From assembly GCA_031761405.1 (NCBI GenBank), contig JASEVX010000013.1:49074228-49138227 (forward strand): DNA of 64,000 nt. Reading direction: 5' to 3'. The translations under genes were made by a program, and so were the position numbers. Source of the DNA: Serripes groenlandicus. Its lineage: Eukaryota > Mollusca > Bivalvia > Cardiida > Cardiidae. Shown one piece after another: positions 51,894 through 63,045 of the stretch. The notes below the pieces were generated by a model that made no database searches, was not told where the DNA came from, and saw nothing but the letters and a program-made list of their open reading frames with translations. The first letter of the stretch is position 1, and every line of letters starts with the position of its first letter.

Positions 51894-54041
51894 GCCTTGT
51901 ACTGTTTACTGATTGGACACATTGTCTTTGTACTGTTTACTGATTATACACATTGCCCTTGTACTGTTTACTGATTGGACACATAACCTTTGTACTGTTT
52001 ACTGATTGGACACATTGCCCTTGTTCTGTTTACTGATTGGACACATTGCCCGTGTACTGTTTACTGATTAGACACATTGCCCGTGTACTGTTTACTGATC
52101 GGACACATTGCCCGTGTACTGTTTACTGATTGGTGACACATTGCCCTTGTACTATTTACTGATTGGAGACATTACCTTGTACTGTTTACTGATTGGACAC
52201 ATTGCCCTTGTACTATATACTGATTGGAGACATTACCTTGTACTGTTTACTGATTGGACACATTGCCTTGTACTATTTACTGATTGGACACATTGCCCTT
52301 GTACTATTTACTGATTGGACACATTGCCCTTGTACTATTTACTGATTGGACACATTGCCTTTATACTATTTACTGATTGGACACATTGCCCTTGTACTAT
52401 TTACTGATAAGACACATTGCCCTTGTACTATTTACGGATTGGACACGTTGCCCTTGTACGATTTACTGATTGGACACATTGTCCCTGTACTGTTTACTGA
52501 TTGGACACATTACCTTGTACTGTTTATTGATTGGACACATTGCCCTTGTACTATTTACTGATTGGACACATTGTCCTTGTACTATTTACTGATTGGACAC
52601 ATTGCCCTTGTACTATTTACTGATTGGATACATTGCCCTTGTACTATTTACTGATTGGACACATTGTCCTTGTACTATTTACTGATTGAACACATTGCCC
52701 TTGTACTGTTTACTGATTCAACACATTGCCCTTGTACTATTTACTGATTGGACACATTGCCCTTGTACTATTTACTGATTGACACATTGCCTTTGTACTG
52801 TTTACTGATTGGACACATTGCCCTTGTACTATTTACTGATTAGACACATAGCCCTTGTACTATTTAATGATTGGACGCATTGCCTTTGTACTGTTTACTG
52901 ATTGGACACATTGCCCTTGTACTATTTACTGATTGGACACATTGCCCTTGTACTAATTACTGATTGGACACATTGCCTTTGTACTGTTTACTGATTGGAC
53001 ACATTGCCATTGTTCTGTTTACTGATTGGACACATTGCCCTTGTACTATTTACTGATTGGAAACATTGCCCTAGTACTGTTTACTGATTGGACACATTGC
53101 CCTTGTACTATTTACTGATAAGACACATTGCCATTGTACTGTTTACTGATTGGACACATTGCCTTTGTACTGTTTACTGATTGGACACATTGCCCTTGTA
53201 CTATTTACTGATTGGACACATTGCCCTTGTACTGTTTACTGATTGGACACATTGCCTTTGTACTTTTTACTGATTGGACACATTGCCCTTGTACTGTTTA
53301 CTGATTGGACACATTGCCCTTGTACTGTTTACTGATTGGACACATTGCCTTTGTACTATTTACTGATTGGACACATTGCCCGTGTACTATTTACTGATTG
53401 GACACATTGCTCTTGTACTATTTACTGATTGGACACATTACCCCTGTACTGTTTACTGATTGGACACATTGCCTTTGTACTGTTTACTGATTGGACACAT
53501 TGCCCTTGTACTGTTTACTGATAAGACACATTGCCATTGTACTGTTTACTGATTGGACACATTGCCTTTGTACTGTTTACTGATTGGACACATTGCCCTT
53601 GTACTATTTACTGATTGGACACATTGCCCTTGTACTGTTTACTGATTGGACACATTGCCTTTGTACTTTTTACTGATTGGACACATTGCCCTTGTACTGT
53701 TTACTGATTGGACACATTGCCCTTGTACTGTTTACTGATTGGACACATTGCCTTTGTACTATTTACTGATTGGACACATTGCCCTTGTACTATTTACTGA
53801 TTGGACACATTGCTCTTGTACTATTTACTGATTGGACACATTACCCCTGTACTGTTTACTGATTGGACACATTGCCTTTGTTCTGTTTACTGATTGGACA
53901 CATTGCCCTTGTACTGTTTACTGATTGGACACATTGCCCTTGTACTATTTACTCATTGGACACATTACCCTTGTACTGTTTACTGATTGGACACATTGCC
54001 CTTTGTACTGTTTACTGATTGGACACATTGCCTTTGTACTT
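51894..54041 (+). repeat. 31-bp satellite, about 69 copies
   Basis: Unit TTGTACTGTTTACTGATTGG plus ACACATTGCCC. Main variants are TACTATTT/TACTGTTT and GCCCTT/GCCTTT. Between about 53118 and 53925 the variant order repeats with a period of 403 bp (13 units): ATAAGACAC at 53118 and 53521, CCCCTGT at 53441 and 53844. Confidence 0.97.
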
Positions 54042-54355
54042 AAACCAACTATATTAAACTTATTTCTGGGTGGACCACAAGCTCAAAATTCATGAAGCAT
54101 CACCATTTCCTGGCTTGAATATAAAAGCAAAAAATATATTCGAATTCTCACGCAAAACTACTTTAAAATTATATTTCATTCAATAGTTGTACTTGTAATC
54201 GAGTTATGGAGATACAATACTATCAAATCTGCTCAGACGTTTCGTCAAATATTTTTTTCAATCCCTATCTAATTTTAAGCACCTGTAACGGCATTACCAT
54301 TATCAGTGAACTTAGTCGCATACCCGAAGTTGTTTTGTTTTGATTTAGTGAACCT
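54042..54355. other. Right flank of the 31-bp satellite, nothing recognised
   Basis: AT-rich, no repeat unit remnants after 54041. Confidence 0.55.
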
Positions 54356-54360
54356 TTTTT

Positions 54361-54578
54361 TTACCATTTCCCACATAAAACAAATGTGCAGCAGACGGCG
54401 TTGAAAACATCTGGGCGGAAAATATGAAAACTCTCTCTAAATGAAAGTACTGTTAGTGAATAGAGTTGGAAATAAACAACATTGTGACATGAGCAATTTC
54501 TCCTTTTGTCTAAATGTTTTCATAAACTGTCTGTTGCAGAGGTCTCAGGAAGCGTCCATGAGTGGTAAAAGGGTCTAA
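54361..54578 (-). mobile_element. P1 MITE, left palindrome arm deleted
   Basis: ACATTGTGACATGAGCAATT joins the outer stem to the right arm. Both termini are worn. Confidence 0.72.
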
Positions 54579-55080
54579 ATATTTTCTCATGTTGAGGCAC
54601 GTATAAATATTGACTAAACATTTTTTCCGTCTCTTAACGGTACATAAAACACGTAACTGCTTTAACGCCTTTGTTTCGATCTCTTAAAAAAAACGTTAAC
54701 AATCAAAAAACGTTTTGTCTAAAACAATGGACGAAAAAAAATCAATGGAGCGGTTTCGGCCAAGTTTATATTCAAACCCGAATAATAAAGACAAAGCGGT
54801 TATGTCGTATCGGGTTACATTCGAGCTAGACAACCGATAGCGTAGGTCACTTAACAAACATAATGCTATAGCTAAACGGCACAATGATTTAGGTTATTTC
54901 ATGATTCGCGCCAAGCAAAAACGACCATCATGCTAATTACAACGTGATACTAGCGGTGTAGACCCAGGCGAGATTGTATATTCGTACACATGTATGCATG
55001 TAATACAACACTATATTGAAATATCGGACACAAATCTAGACGTGTAGCCCTTGTCAGCTGTTACATAAACGTGTTTATAT
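54579..55080. other. No feature recognised
   Basis: CTAGACGTGTAGCCCTTGTC at 55037 weakly recalls the motif Z flank. Confidence 0.45.
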
Positions 55081-55081
55081 A

Positions 55082-55331
55082 TCGAGGGCTTGGCATGAAA
55101 CGGTTGTAACTAAAAATGGTATTTTTTTCACCAAGGTTAATCACCTCGACATAAAGTCTTTATAAGCGTTAAATCAGTGTTCTGGGTAAACAATGGAAAT
55201 TTAGGTGCCATTGCTCGTTCTGAACAATGGCCCCTAAATTTGCATTGTTTTACAAAGGGGTCAGAATTGACCCTAAACAAGTGTTTTCAAAATAGGTTTT
55301 TAGTTACAACCGTTTCACGCCAAGACCTCGA
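55082..55331 (-). mobile_element. H2 palindromic MITE
   Basis: Same family, opposite order of the inner parts (CTTTATAAGCGTTAAATCA first). The ends extend to TCGAGGGCTTGGC / GCCAAGACCTCGA. Confidence 0.85.
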
Positions 55332-55419
55332 TATGATACGATGCCAAATCGTGGAAACCATGCGAGAACCATTTTACATGGATGTTCCTTTTATCTAATT
55401 AATCTTCGTTGTTGTTTAA

Positions 55420-55646
55420 AATCCTTTTTCACACGCAGACACATTTTGAAAAATAATCAGCAGACGACTTTTGAGCATTTTGACTAAATGAGACATTATT
55501 CATAATGACGAATTACTCTTCTTGCAACAGTGTTTTCAGCTTCAGTTTAAAAGTATACTTTAATTGATAGAAATGTTTCATTAGTGTTACATGGATGGTT
55601 TCAAAGTCGTCTGCTGCAGATCTGTCGTGTGTTGGCAAAGGGTTTG
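55420..55646 (+). mobile_element. P1 MITE, decayed
   Basis: Core ATTCATAATGACGAAT; GTCGTCTGCTGCAG intact; ends lack TTAA. Confidence 0.72.
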
Positions 55647-55787
55647 AAGCAGCCGTACGGTGAGTTACGCTACACTTAAAACGAATAAAACCAAAGAGGA
55701 CAAAAGGTGCTATTTGAAAACAGTCCACCCAAAACATTTAATATGTATGTCCTCAACACTTTGGGCTTGACATGGTAAAACGGGTGT

Positions 55788-56019
55788 TTAACCCTTTCCC
55801 TCATATAGACGCTTTCTGACGCCTCTGCAGCAGACGGACTTTTGAAAACATAGTGACAACAGAAGAAATTGCTCAAAACGAGCAATTTCTCCTTTTGCCA
55901 CAATGTTTTCCACTTTTAGTCATAGGTTATCCATTCAATTTTAGAGATTTTCTATTGTTTTTGTCAAAATATGCTCAAATTCGTCTGCTGCAGAATTGTC
56001 GTATGAGGGAAAGGGTTAA
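55788..56019 (+). mobile_element. P1 MITE, reference copy (piggyBac-like)
   Basis: Well-preserved copy used here to define family P1. TTAA lies at both ends. The left end reads CCCTTTCCCTCATATAGACG and the right end TATGAGGGAAAGGG, so the outer 14 bp are inverted. Inside lie CTCTGCAGCAGACGGAC (left) and GTCGTCTGCTGCAG (right). The centre is a palindrome of about 60 bp, AGAAATTGCTC-AAAA-CGAGCAATTTCT, flanked by GTGACAA and TTGCCAC. It codes for nothing. TTAA targets and CCC termini are hallmarks of the piggyBac superfamily; assignment to it is inference because no transposase is present. 'Plus' means the GACGC end comes first. Confidence 0.85.
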
Positions 56020-56221
56020 CGCTGACCCACTTGTAGATACATTTTGACGCCTTGGCAGCGGACGACCTTACCATAGTGAGAAATATTTCACCATTTGCAA
56101 CAATGTTTTCAACTCTATTTGATAGTTAAACTCTCATTTATTATGTTAGATTTTTCATGTTGATGTCAATGTGTTATGAAAGTCGTCTCCTGCAGAATCG
56201 TTGTATGTGAGAAAGGGTTAA
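56016..56221 (+). mobile_element. P1 MITE abutting the reference copy
   Basis: Shares TTAA 56016-56019. The core is cut to GTGAGAAATATTTCACC; right TTAA present. Confidence 0.78.
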
Positions 56222-56560
56222 TAACGGTATACGGTCAAACCAGAGACATATAAACACATATATGTTTACATGTCTCTGATCAAACGTGTGTTTAGTTAAC
56301 CCTTTCCCTCATACTACAATTCTGCAGCAGATGACTTTGAACACATTTTGTCAGAAGATATGAAATCTCTATAATTGAATGGATAACCTCCGATCAAACG
56401 TGTGTTTAGTTAATAACAGTATACGGTTAAACCAGAAACATATAAACACACATGTATTTTTTATATGTCTCATTGTATTTGTATATGTCTCTGGTCAAAC
56501 GTGTGTTTAGTTAATACCGGCATACGGTCAAACCAGAGACATATACACACATATAGTTGT
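56222..56560 (+). repeat. About 75-bp palindromic tandem repeat
   Basis: Units with GGTCAAACCAGAGACATATA and TCTCTGATCAAACGTGTGTT. A P1 fragment (56296-56390) lies inside the second unit. Confidence 0.75.
56296..56390 (-). mobile_element. P1 left-half fragment inside a tandem repeat
   Basis: TTAA and CCCTTTCCCTCATACTAC to TTGAATGGATAACCT. The surrounding CAAACGTGTGTTTAG repeat then resumes. Confidence 0.7.
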
Positions 56561-56659
56561 GTTTAGCAGTCACCGCTATTGATCAGCCATCAGCAGTCAG
56601 CAGAAAGTTGTCCCGATATAACAAAAAAATCATTTTGTTTACACTTTATTAGCCACGTC

Positions 56660-56810
56660 CAATGGGGCTAACAGTCTATATGGAAAAGCAGCCAGTTGCT
56701 TGGAAAATAAGTTGTGTGGAGTATTGGTGTGAGAAAACCAGGAAACATATGAGTAGGTGAACTGGCCGCCGTGATATGACTGAATTTGTTTTTGAAAACG
56801 GCGTTAAACC

Positions 56811-56859
<49 letters not shown>

Positions 56860-56878
56860 AAATCAATCAATCAATCAA
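56660..56878 (+). mobile_element. SINE A, 5'-truncated, with a long AATC tail
   Basis: From CAATGGGGCTAACAGTCTAT. The tail is an (AATC)n microsatellite of about 65 bp. Confidence 0.85.
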
Positions 56879-57030
56879 TGATAAGCCATCTCCCTCATAC
56901 CGTATACAAATATTGTTAGATGATGAATATTAGTAATATTATTATAGAGATACATAATATACAGTCGACGCACGTTAATTAAAATTCTAACAGTCTAAGG
57001 AAATTGTATGAGTAGGTTAACCCGTACAAG

Positions 57031-57261
57031 TTAACCATTTCCCTCATACGACAATTCTGCAGCAGACGACTTTGAACATATGTTGTCAAACAATTGGAAA
57101 ATCTCTATAATTGAATGGATAACCTATGACTAAAAGTGGTAAATATTGTGGCAAAAGGAGAAATTGCTCATTTTGAGCAATTTCTTCTTTTGCCACTATG
57201 TTTTCAAAAAGCCGTCTGCTGCAGAGGCGTCAGAAAGCGTCTATATGAGGGAAAGGGTTAA
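57031..57261 (-). mobile_element. P1 MITE, complete
   Basis: TTAA at both ends; core GCTCATTTTGAGC. Confidence 0.88.
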
Positions 57262-57632
57262 TTAAGGAATGTGGGCAGTATTTATCTATTGTTTAGCGTA
57301 AGATGTTTGACAACATTGTGGGGGAAAAAGGGGAAGATTTATCATTTATAATTTATATATACATGTATAAGAATCCACATACAGTTGTAATTTGATTTTA
57401 AGCTTCCCTATAATGGTTGATTGGGACGTTATAAAAAACTAGCTCAAAATTAAGAGCTTATGCTGTGATTTAAATTATTTGAAAATCAAATACAGCTATA
57501 TTCTATAGACAGTTTCGATATAGACGATTTTAATGTCGTCTGCTGCAGTTTTGTTGTATGTGCAAAAGAGTTAAATCCATAGCCAAAGAGCGCAATAACG
57601 AAATACCCGAATATTCGACTCTAGAGGCATTC
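57262..57632. other. Decayed DNA with P1 traces
   Basis: GACAACATTGTGGGGGAAAA (57311) and AATGTCGTCTGCTGCAG (57532) are P1 pieces separated by about 200 bp of other AT-rich DNA. Confidence 0.5.
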
Positions 57633-57855
57633 ACCTTTCCCAAATACGATAAATGTACAGGAAACGACCCTGAAGGCATCTGGTCAAATATATGAACTAT
57701 TTCTATATATGAAATTGTACTTATTGAAATGGATCGAAAACCCTTTTTTCTTCATCCAAAGAAGAAATTGTGCCTCATGACCAATTAACCCTTTTGCCAC
57801 ATCGATTCTAAACCTTGTCTGCTTGAGAAGCGTCAGAAAGTGCCTGTATGTAGGA
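57633..57855 (-). mobile_element. P1 MITE, heavily decayed
   Basis: CACCTTTCCCAAATACG, GAAATTGTGCCTCATGACCA and GAAGCGTCAGAAAGTGCC keep the P1 order. Confidence 0.6.
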
Positions 57856-57995
57856 CTTTAAAGGATTTAAAGATCAGAAATGTTTGGACAATGGAACGTC
57901 GATACTTGAATATGGACCTTTAACATTTTGATACTATTAACATAAGCTTAAATACTTTTCACCAAGTCCATCTATGGATTTTAAGAAATGACAAA

Positions 57996-58150
57996 ATGAC
58001 AGTAATGGCTTTCCCTTCTTGGTGCCCATGCTTGTATCGTTAGCAATAAGACTCGCATGTGTCAGGATATATGGACAAGCATAATTGGTAACTTATTCAA
58101 GAAACGCCGTGATATAACTGATGAAAATGTTGAAAAACGACGTCAAACGC
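57996..58150 (+). mobile_element. SINE B, 5'-truncated
   Basis: CAGTAATGGCTTTCCCTTCT to GAAACGCCGTGATATAACTG. Confidence 0.72.
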
Positions 58151-58194
58151 AATACAAATTGAATCCATGGATTTTCTTTACCTTTTCTTTAAAA

Positions 58195-58425
58195 ACCAGG
58201 AATCCGCCGTGGTTAGCGTCGGGGATTTGGAATCCAGGCGTTCCGTGTTCGATCCACAGTCGCGGCTCGACGGTCATGGTGGAGCACGCGTCCTTTGCCA
58301 ATGTACATATCCTAGTCTAGTACTGGTTTGTTAACCCAGGGATCATGAATACATGAACTGTCGCCGTGATATAACTGAAATAATGTTGTAAGCGGCGTTA
58401 AACCCCATACAACAATACAACTCTC
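58195..58425 (+). mobile_element. SINE D, full length
   Basis: Head CCGCCGTGGTTAGCGTCGGG and GTGTTCGATCC; body CTAGTCTAGTACTGGTTTGT; tail GGCGTTAAACCCC. Confidence 0.75.
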
Positions 58426-58436
58426 ATAGCATGTCC

Positions 58437-58803
58437 TTTGATCTGTGAAGAATGTTGTGTGCAATACTGGTGCGTAATAATCAGGAGACACTCGGTTAGG
58501 TGAAATGGACGCCATGCTATAGTTGATATGAGCCGTCCAGCGAGAAAACCAACAGTATAGCTTCTGCGTAATGTATCGACCTAGATCAGCCTGGGCAGTC
58601 CACGCAAACTGTTTTCGTCTTAGGGGGAAAGAGGTATAGAGAAATGATTCCTGAAACAGAAAATCCACAGGAGGCGAATAGTGTCTATCCGGGTAAGCCT
58701 GCGCTGATCTAGGTCGATACTTTACGCAGAGTCCACAGTGTTGGCTTTCCTCGCGGGACCGCTCAATTATGTTCTTAAAAACGGAGGAAAACTCCAATTA
58801 ACT
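58437..58803 (+). mobile_element. SINE A, 5'-truncated, split by H1
   Basis: The body 58437-58528 and tail 58766-58803 flank the H1 element. Confidence 0.7.
58529..58765 (+). mobile_element. H1 palindromic MITE inside a SINE A
   Basis: TGAGCCGTCCAGCGAGAAAA and CTCGCGGGACCGCTCA ends. SINE A sequence stops at 58528 and resumes at 58766 (TTCTTAAAAACGGAGGAAAA), so H1 inserted into it. Confidence 0.78.
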
Positions 58804-58954
58804 AACCATTCAACTCTTACAAAAGGGTATGTTGGATTATCGAAGTCATACAGAGGTTAATGTAAGTCGAAACAAGACAACGAAATCAGAATACCTGTTA
58901 TACATGCGTACGAACCGCGCCAAGCGATTTGGGGTCTTATTGCATCTGCGTAAA

Positions 58955-59075
58955 GTGAAGACTGGTGAGAGTCTGTACACGCGCACAGTCTCATCAGAGT
59001 CCTCACTGTCCGTCCGTATGTTGCTTGGATCAAGATGCATATTCCGATAGAAAATCCAGAAGTGTAGCCCCTTTA
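58955..59075 (-). repeat. Motif Z with extended homology
   Basis: GTGAAGACTGGTGAGAGTCT, CGCACAGTCTCATCAGAGTC, then CAGAAGTGTAGCCCC. Confidence 0.6.
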
Positions 59076-59217
59076 CGTGTTGTGCGCCGGTGCAATTTGA
59101 TATAATCCCACATTCTCACGAGTCAGAGGCGGTAGACACGGCTCATTTACAAAGTAGTAACACTGTAAGCGGATAAAGATAATCCGGATTTCCCCCCTCC
59201 AAACCGCAGACGAACTT

Positions 59218-59447
59218 TTAACCCTTTCCTACATTTATCAAATCCCTATTAGACGACATCGAAAACATCTAGATAAAGCTATGGGAAATCTCAGGTAAAA
59301 GTAAATAAAAGTAAGAATATTGGATAAAGTTGGAAAAGAATTGTGGAAAAATGAGAAGTTGATCATGATGAGATATTCGCACTCCTGTTTAAAAACGTTG
59401 TCTGCTGCAGATGCCTTAAACTACGTCTGCATTTGAGAAAGGGTTAA
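59218..59447 (-). mobile_element. P1 MITE, both TTAA kept
   Basis: Core AAGTTGATCATGATGAGATA with the right arm shortened. Confidence 0.78.
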
Positions 59448-59473
59448 ACAATATATAATTATTACAACAATCT

Positions 59474-59691
59474 TTAACCCTTTCCCTCATATAGACGCTT
59501 TCTGACGCCTCTGCAGCAGACGGCTTTTTGAAAATTTAGTCACAAAAGAAGAAATTGCTCAATACGAGCAATTTCTTCTATTGCCACAATGTTTTCCACT
59601 TTTAGTCATAGGTTATCCATTCAAAAATATGTTTGACAAAATATGCTCAAAGTCGTCTGCTGCAGAATTGTCGTCTGAGGAAAAGGGTTAA
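59474..59691 (+). mobile_element. P1 MITE, complete
   Basis: TTAA at both ends; core GCTCAATACGAGC. About 15 bp are missing where ATTATAGAGATTTTC normally stands. Confidence 0.86.
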
Positions 59692-59824
59692 ATGATATAA
59701 ATTGTGTATATTTATGTAGTATGCTGTATTTATTAAGTATATATGAATAGCAAACGATTTAAACCATGGATGGACTACTGGACTGTGCAGGTTGATCTTG
59801 ATCTACGTTGTTCGCTAATAATTC

Positions 59825-59898
59825 TTTAACCCTTTCCAAAAATGCAAACGCTTACCGACGGCTCTACAGCAGACGACCTTTGAAACATTGTACCATTT
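59825..59898 (+). mobile_element. P1 left fragment ending in SINE B
   Basis: TTAA, CCCTTTCC and CTACAGCAGACGACC, then the SINE B sequence begins. AGACGAC at 60014 may be the far remnant. Confidence 0.6.
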
Positions 59899-59991
59899 GT
59901 TTTTAAAGTCTTTGGTATGGCCAGACAGGGGATCGAACCCACGACCTCCTGCACCGAGACTGACGCTCTTCCAGTACACAACAGAGTCTGC
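59898..59991 (-). mobile_element. SINE B head fragment
   Basis: The sense strand carries CTGGAAGAGCGTCAGTCTCG and GGGTTCGATCCCC, then AAGACTTTAAAAA. Confidence 0.75.
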
Positions 59992-60031
59992 CCTTTCAAT
60001 AGTGTAGCTTCTTCAGACGACACACCGTATC

Positions 60032-60195
60032 ATGTGTGTACTGGAAGAGCGTCAGCCTGGAGGGCAGGAGGTCGCGGGTTCGATCGTTGACGTTCAGGGC
60101 CGTTGGGTTTAGCATCGTCGGTGTCAGGAACAATGGACCAGTAGTTCTGGTAAATTAACCAGGAAACACGCCGGGATGATACTGAATCAAAGAGG
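60032..60195 (+). mobile_element. SINE B with shortened body
   Basis: Head TACTGGAAGAGCGTCAGCCT and GCGGGTTCGATC; body GGTGTCAGGAACAATGGACC. It faces the fragment at 59898. Confidence 0.75.
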
Positions 60196-60381
60196 TATAG
60201 ATTAAAGAAGGAGAGTACGTCATAGCACAGTACAGTAATTATAGGGACATATATTCTAGTCTAGCTTTCGACGAATGTCTTTGGAATTCGCTTACTAAAT
60301 TGCAATTGGCGCCTACGAGCGTTTTGCTGAAAAAATTGAAAATCGCGTCAAACACCGTTACAGACAGTCATTGACTATGGG

Positions 60382-60460
60382 GAATAACTATTTCCCTCTT
60401 AGATGCGTATTTTGACGCATCTACAGCTGACGCCTTTTCGAATCATTTTGGTTGCGAACG
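60382..60460 (+). mobile_element. P1 left fragment
   Basis: TTTCCCTCTTAGATGCG, GACGCATCTACAGCTGACG, then lost. Confidence 0.55.
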
Positions 60461-60505
60461 AATACATTGCTAATAATGTGCAGAGCTGTTACCTCCTTGA
60501 TATGA

Positions 60506-60800
60506 GCCAAGCCCCGGTAGCTCAGTCGGTAGCGACGCGGGCTGTCAATCAAGGGATTGTGGGTTCGATTCCCGGGCTCGGCCAACTTTCTTTTACGAGG
60601 ATTGACAAAAGTCAATGCGACATGCGTCATTCGTCTGCCACCAATGGGCTAAGTCTATGTGGAAAAGCAGCCAGTTGCTTGGGAAGATTGTTGTGTGGAG
60701 TACTGGTGTGAGAAAACCAGGAAATGCATGAGTAGGTGAACTGGACGCCGTGATATAACAGAGAAATTGTTAAAAACTGTGTTAAATCCCAATCAATCAA
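60506..60800 (+). mobile_element. SINE A, full length, perfect target duplication
   Basis: TCCTTGATATGA on both sides (60494-60505 and 60801-60812). Head GCCCCGGTAGCTCAGTCGGT, then the body and AATCAATCAA tail. Confidence 0.9.
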
Positions 60801-60922
60801 TCCTTGATATGATTTCATTCATCACTAGCTTAATTCTCGCATTACTATAAACTATGAATGCATAACGAAGCTGTAAAAACATAACCGAATTAACCATACA
60901 CCGATGGCTAACTCGAGCACGT

Positions 60923-61136
60923 GGAAGTCAGTGGTACAGAGGTAGAGCGTCGGCCTCTTGTACTAAAGGTCCCGGGCTCGAATCTCATGATGAGCGGGTT
61001 CTGCCTTTGGAATTTTTCCACACAAACGGCGCGAGTACTGGTTAAGTATCCAGGAAGCAGACATCGAGCTTGATTAATATTTATAAGCTTAAAGCTTGTT
61101 TCGCAATCGATGTGAAATAAATAAGTGTAAACTAAC
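60923..61136 (+). mobile_element. SINE C, full length
   Basis: Head AGTGGTACAGAGGTAGAGCG, GGCTCGAATCTC; body TTTCCACACAAACGGCGCGA; tail AATAAATAAGTGTAAACTA. The 29-bp satellite begins right after. Confidence 0.85.
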
Positions 61137-61146
61137 TCGAGCACAC

Positions 61147-62726
61147 GTCGATAACTCGAAGTAAGATATCTGTACATTTAGACTTTGAAGTAAGATATCT
61201 GTACATTTAGACTTTGAAGTAAGATATCTGTACATTTAGACTTTGAAGTAAGATATCTGTACATTTAGACTTTGAAGTAAGATATCGGTGCATTTAGACA
61301 TTGAAGTAAGATATCTGTACATTTAGACTTTGAAGTAAGATATATGTACATTTAGACATTGAAGTAAGATATCTGTACATTTAGACTTTGAAGTAAGACA
61401 TCTGTACATTTAGACTTTGAAGTAATATATCTGTACATTTAGACTTTGAAGTAAGATATCGGTGCATTTAGACTTTGAAGTAAGATATCTGTACATTTAG
61501 ACTTTGAAGTAAGATATCTGTACATTTAGACTTTGAAGTAAGATATCGGTACATTTAGACTTTGAAGTAATATATCGGTACATTTATACTTTGAAGTAAG
61601 ATATCTGTACATTTAGACTTTGAATTAAGATATCTGTACATTTAGACTTTGAAGTAAGATATCGGTACATTTAGACTTTGAAGTAATATATCTGTACATT
61701 TAGACTTTGAAGTAAGATATCTGTGCATTTAGACTTTGAAGTAATATATCGGTGCATTTAGACTTTGAAGTAATATACCGGTGCATTTAGACTTTGAAGT
61801 AAGATATCGGTGCATTTAGACTTTGAAGTAAGATATCGGTACATTTAGACTTTGAAGTAAGATATCGGTACATTTAGACTTTGAAGTAATATATCGGTGC
61901 ATTTAGACTTTGAAGTAATATATCGGTGCATTTAGACTTTGAAGTAAGATATCGTTGCATTTAGACTTTGAAGTAAGATATCGGTACATTTAGACTTTGA
62001 AGTAAGATATCTGTACATTTAGACTTTGAAGTAAGATATCGGTACATTTAGACTTTGAAGTAAGATATCGGTACATTTAGACTTTGAAGTAATATATCGG
62101 TACATTTAGACTTTGAAGTAATATATCGGTGCATTTAGACTTTGAAGTAAGATATCGGTGCATTTAGACTTTGAAGTAAGATATCGGTGCATTTAGACTT
62201 TGAAGTAATATATCGGTGCATTTAGACTTTGAAGTAATATATCGGTACATTTAGACTTTGAAGTAAGATATCGGTACATTTAGACTTTGAGTTAGATATC
62301 GGTACATTTAGACTTTGAAGTAAGATATCGGTACATTAAGACTTTGAAATAAGATATATGTACATTTAGACTTTGAAGTAATATATCGGTGCATTTAGAC
62401 TTTGAAGTAAGATATCGGTGCATTTAGACTTTGAAGTAAGATATCGGTGCATTTAGACTTTGAAGTAAGATATCTGTACATTTAGACTTTGAAGTAAGAT
62501 ATCTGTACATTTAGACTTTGAAGTAAGATATCTGTACATTTAGACTTTGAAGTAATATATCGGTGCATTTAGACTTTGAAGTAAGATATCGGTACATTTA
62601 AACTTTGAAGTAAGATATCTGTACATTTAGACTTTGAAGTAAGATATCTGTACATTTAGACTTTGAAGTAAGATATCTGTACATTTAGACTTTGAAGTAA
62701 GATATAGGTACATTTAGACTTTGAGT
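61147..62726 (+). repeat. 29-bp satellite, about 54 copies
   Basis: Unit GTAAGATATCTGTACATTTA plus GACTTTGAA. Variants: TATCGGT, GCATTTAG, GTAATATATC. It starts directly behind SINE C. Confidence 0.97.
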
Positions 62727-62759
62727 AATCGAGAGTTCTCTGTTTTGTATCCATGCTAT

Positions 62760-62970
62760 AGTAAAACGTTTTTCTCTACAACGTCAACCCATCCATGTTG
62801 AAAATCGTACCACTCCATTTTTCGTCCAACAGGAAATTTGATAAAATTTAATGTCTAAGTGGCAAACAAGGCAGATTTCAGGGAGATAGCTCGTCCGAGC
62901 TATCTCCCTAAAATCTGCATTGTTTGCAAAAGCATTTAACTGCCTTTCGCAGCGAAGGAAAAAAAGCCTT
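62760..62970 (+). mobile_element. P2-related hairpin element, diverged
   Basis: Shares GGCAAACAAGGCAGATTTCA, a perfect AGATAGCTCGTCCGAGCTATCT centre region, AATCTGCATTGTTTGC and CTGCCTTTCGCAGCGAAGG. TTAA ends are not visible. Confidence 0.65.
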
Positions 62971-63045
62971 CTTGTTCATGACATTTGTTTTGTAAACTGT
63001 CAAAGGTAATGGAATTTCTGAATTGCCATTCAATCTGAAACATTG

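Noticed and set aside
52108..52561. Repetitive frames of 68-71 codons
   Set aside because: Translation of the 31-bp satellite; no start context, stops recur with the unit.
51894..54041. CRISPR-like regular repeat array
   Set aside because: Units of 31 bp are contiguous without spacers, and the host is a eukaryote; it is a satellite.
58312..58797. 161-codon open frame on the minus strand
   Set aside because: It runs through a SINE D tail, a SINE A and an H1 element, so it is a chance frame over repeats.
60512..60584. Cloverleaf-like sequence as a tRNA gene
   Set aside because: It is the head of a SINE A with target duplications; acceptor pairing is poor and the sequence continues into the SINE body. 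The same holds for the heads at 9868, 34345, 37658, 45885, 49815 and 60923.
61147..62726. CRISPR-like array
   Set aside because: Contiguous 29-bp tandem repeat without unique spacers.
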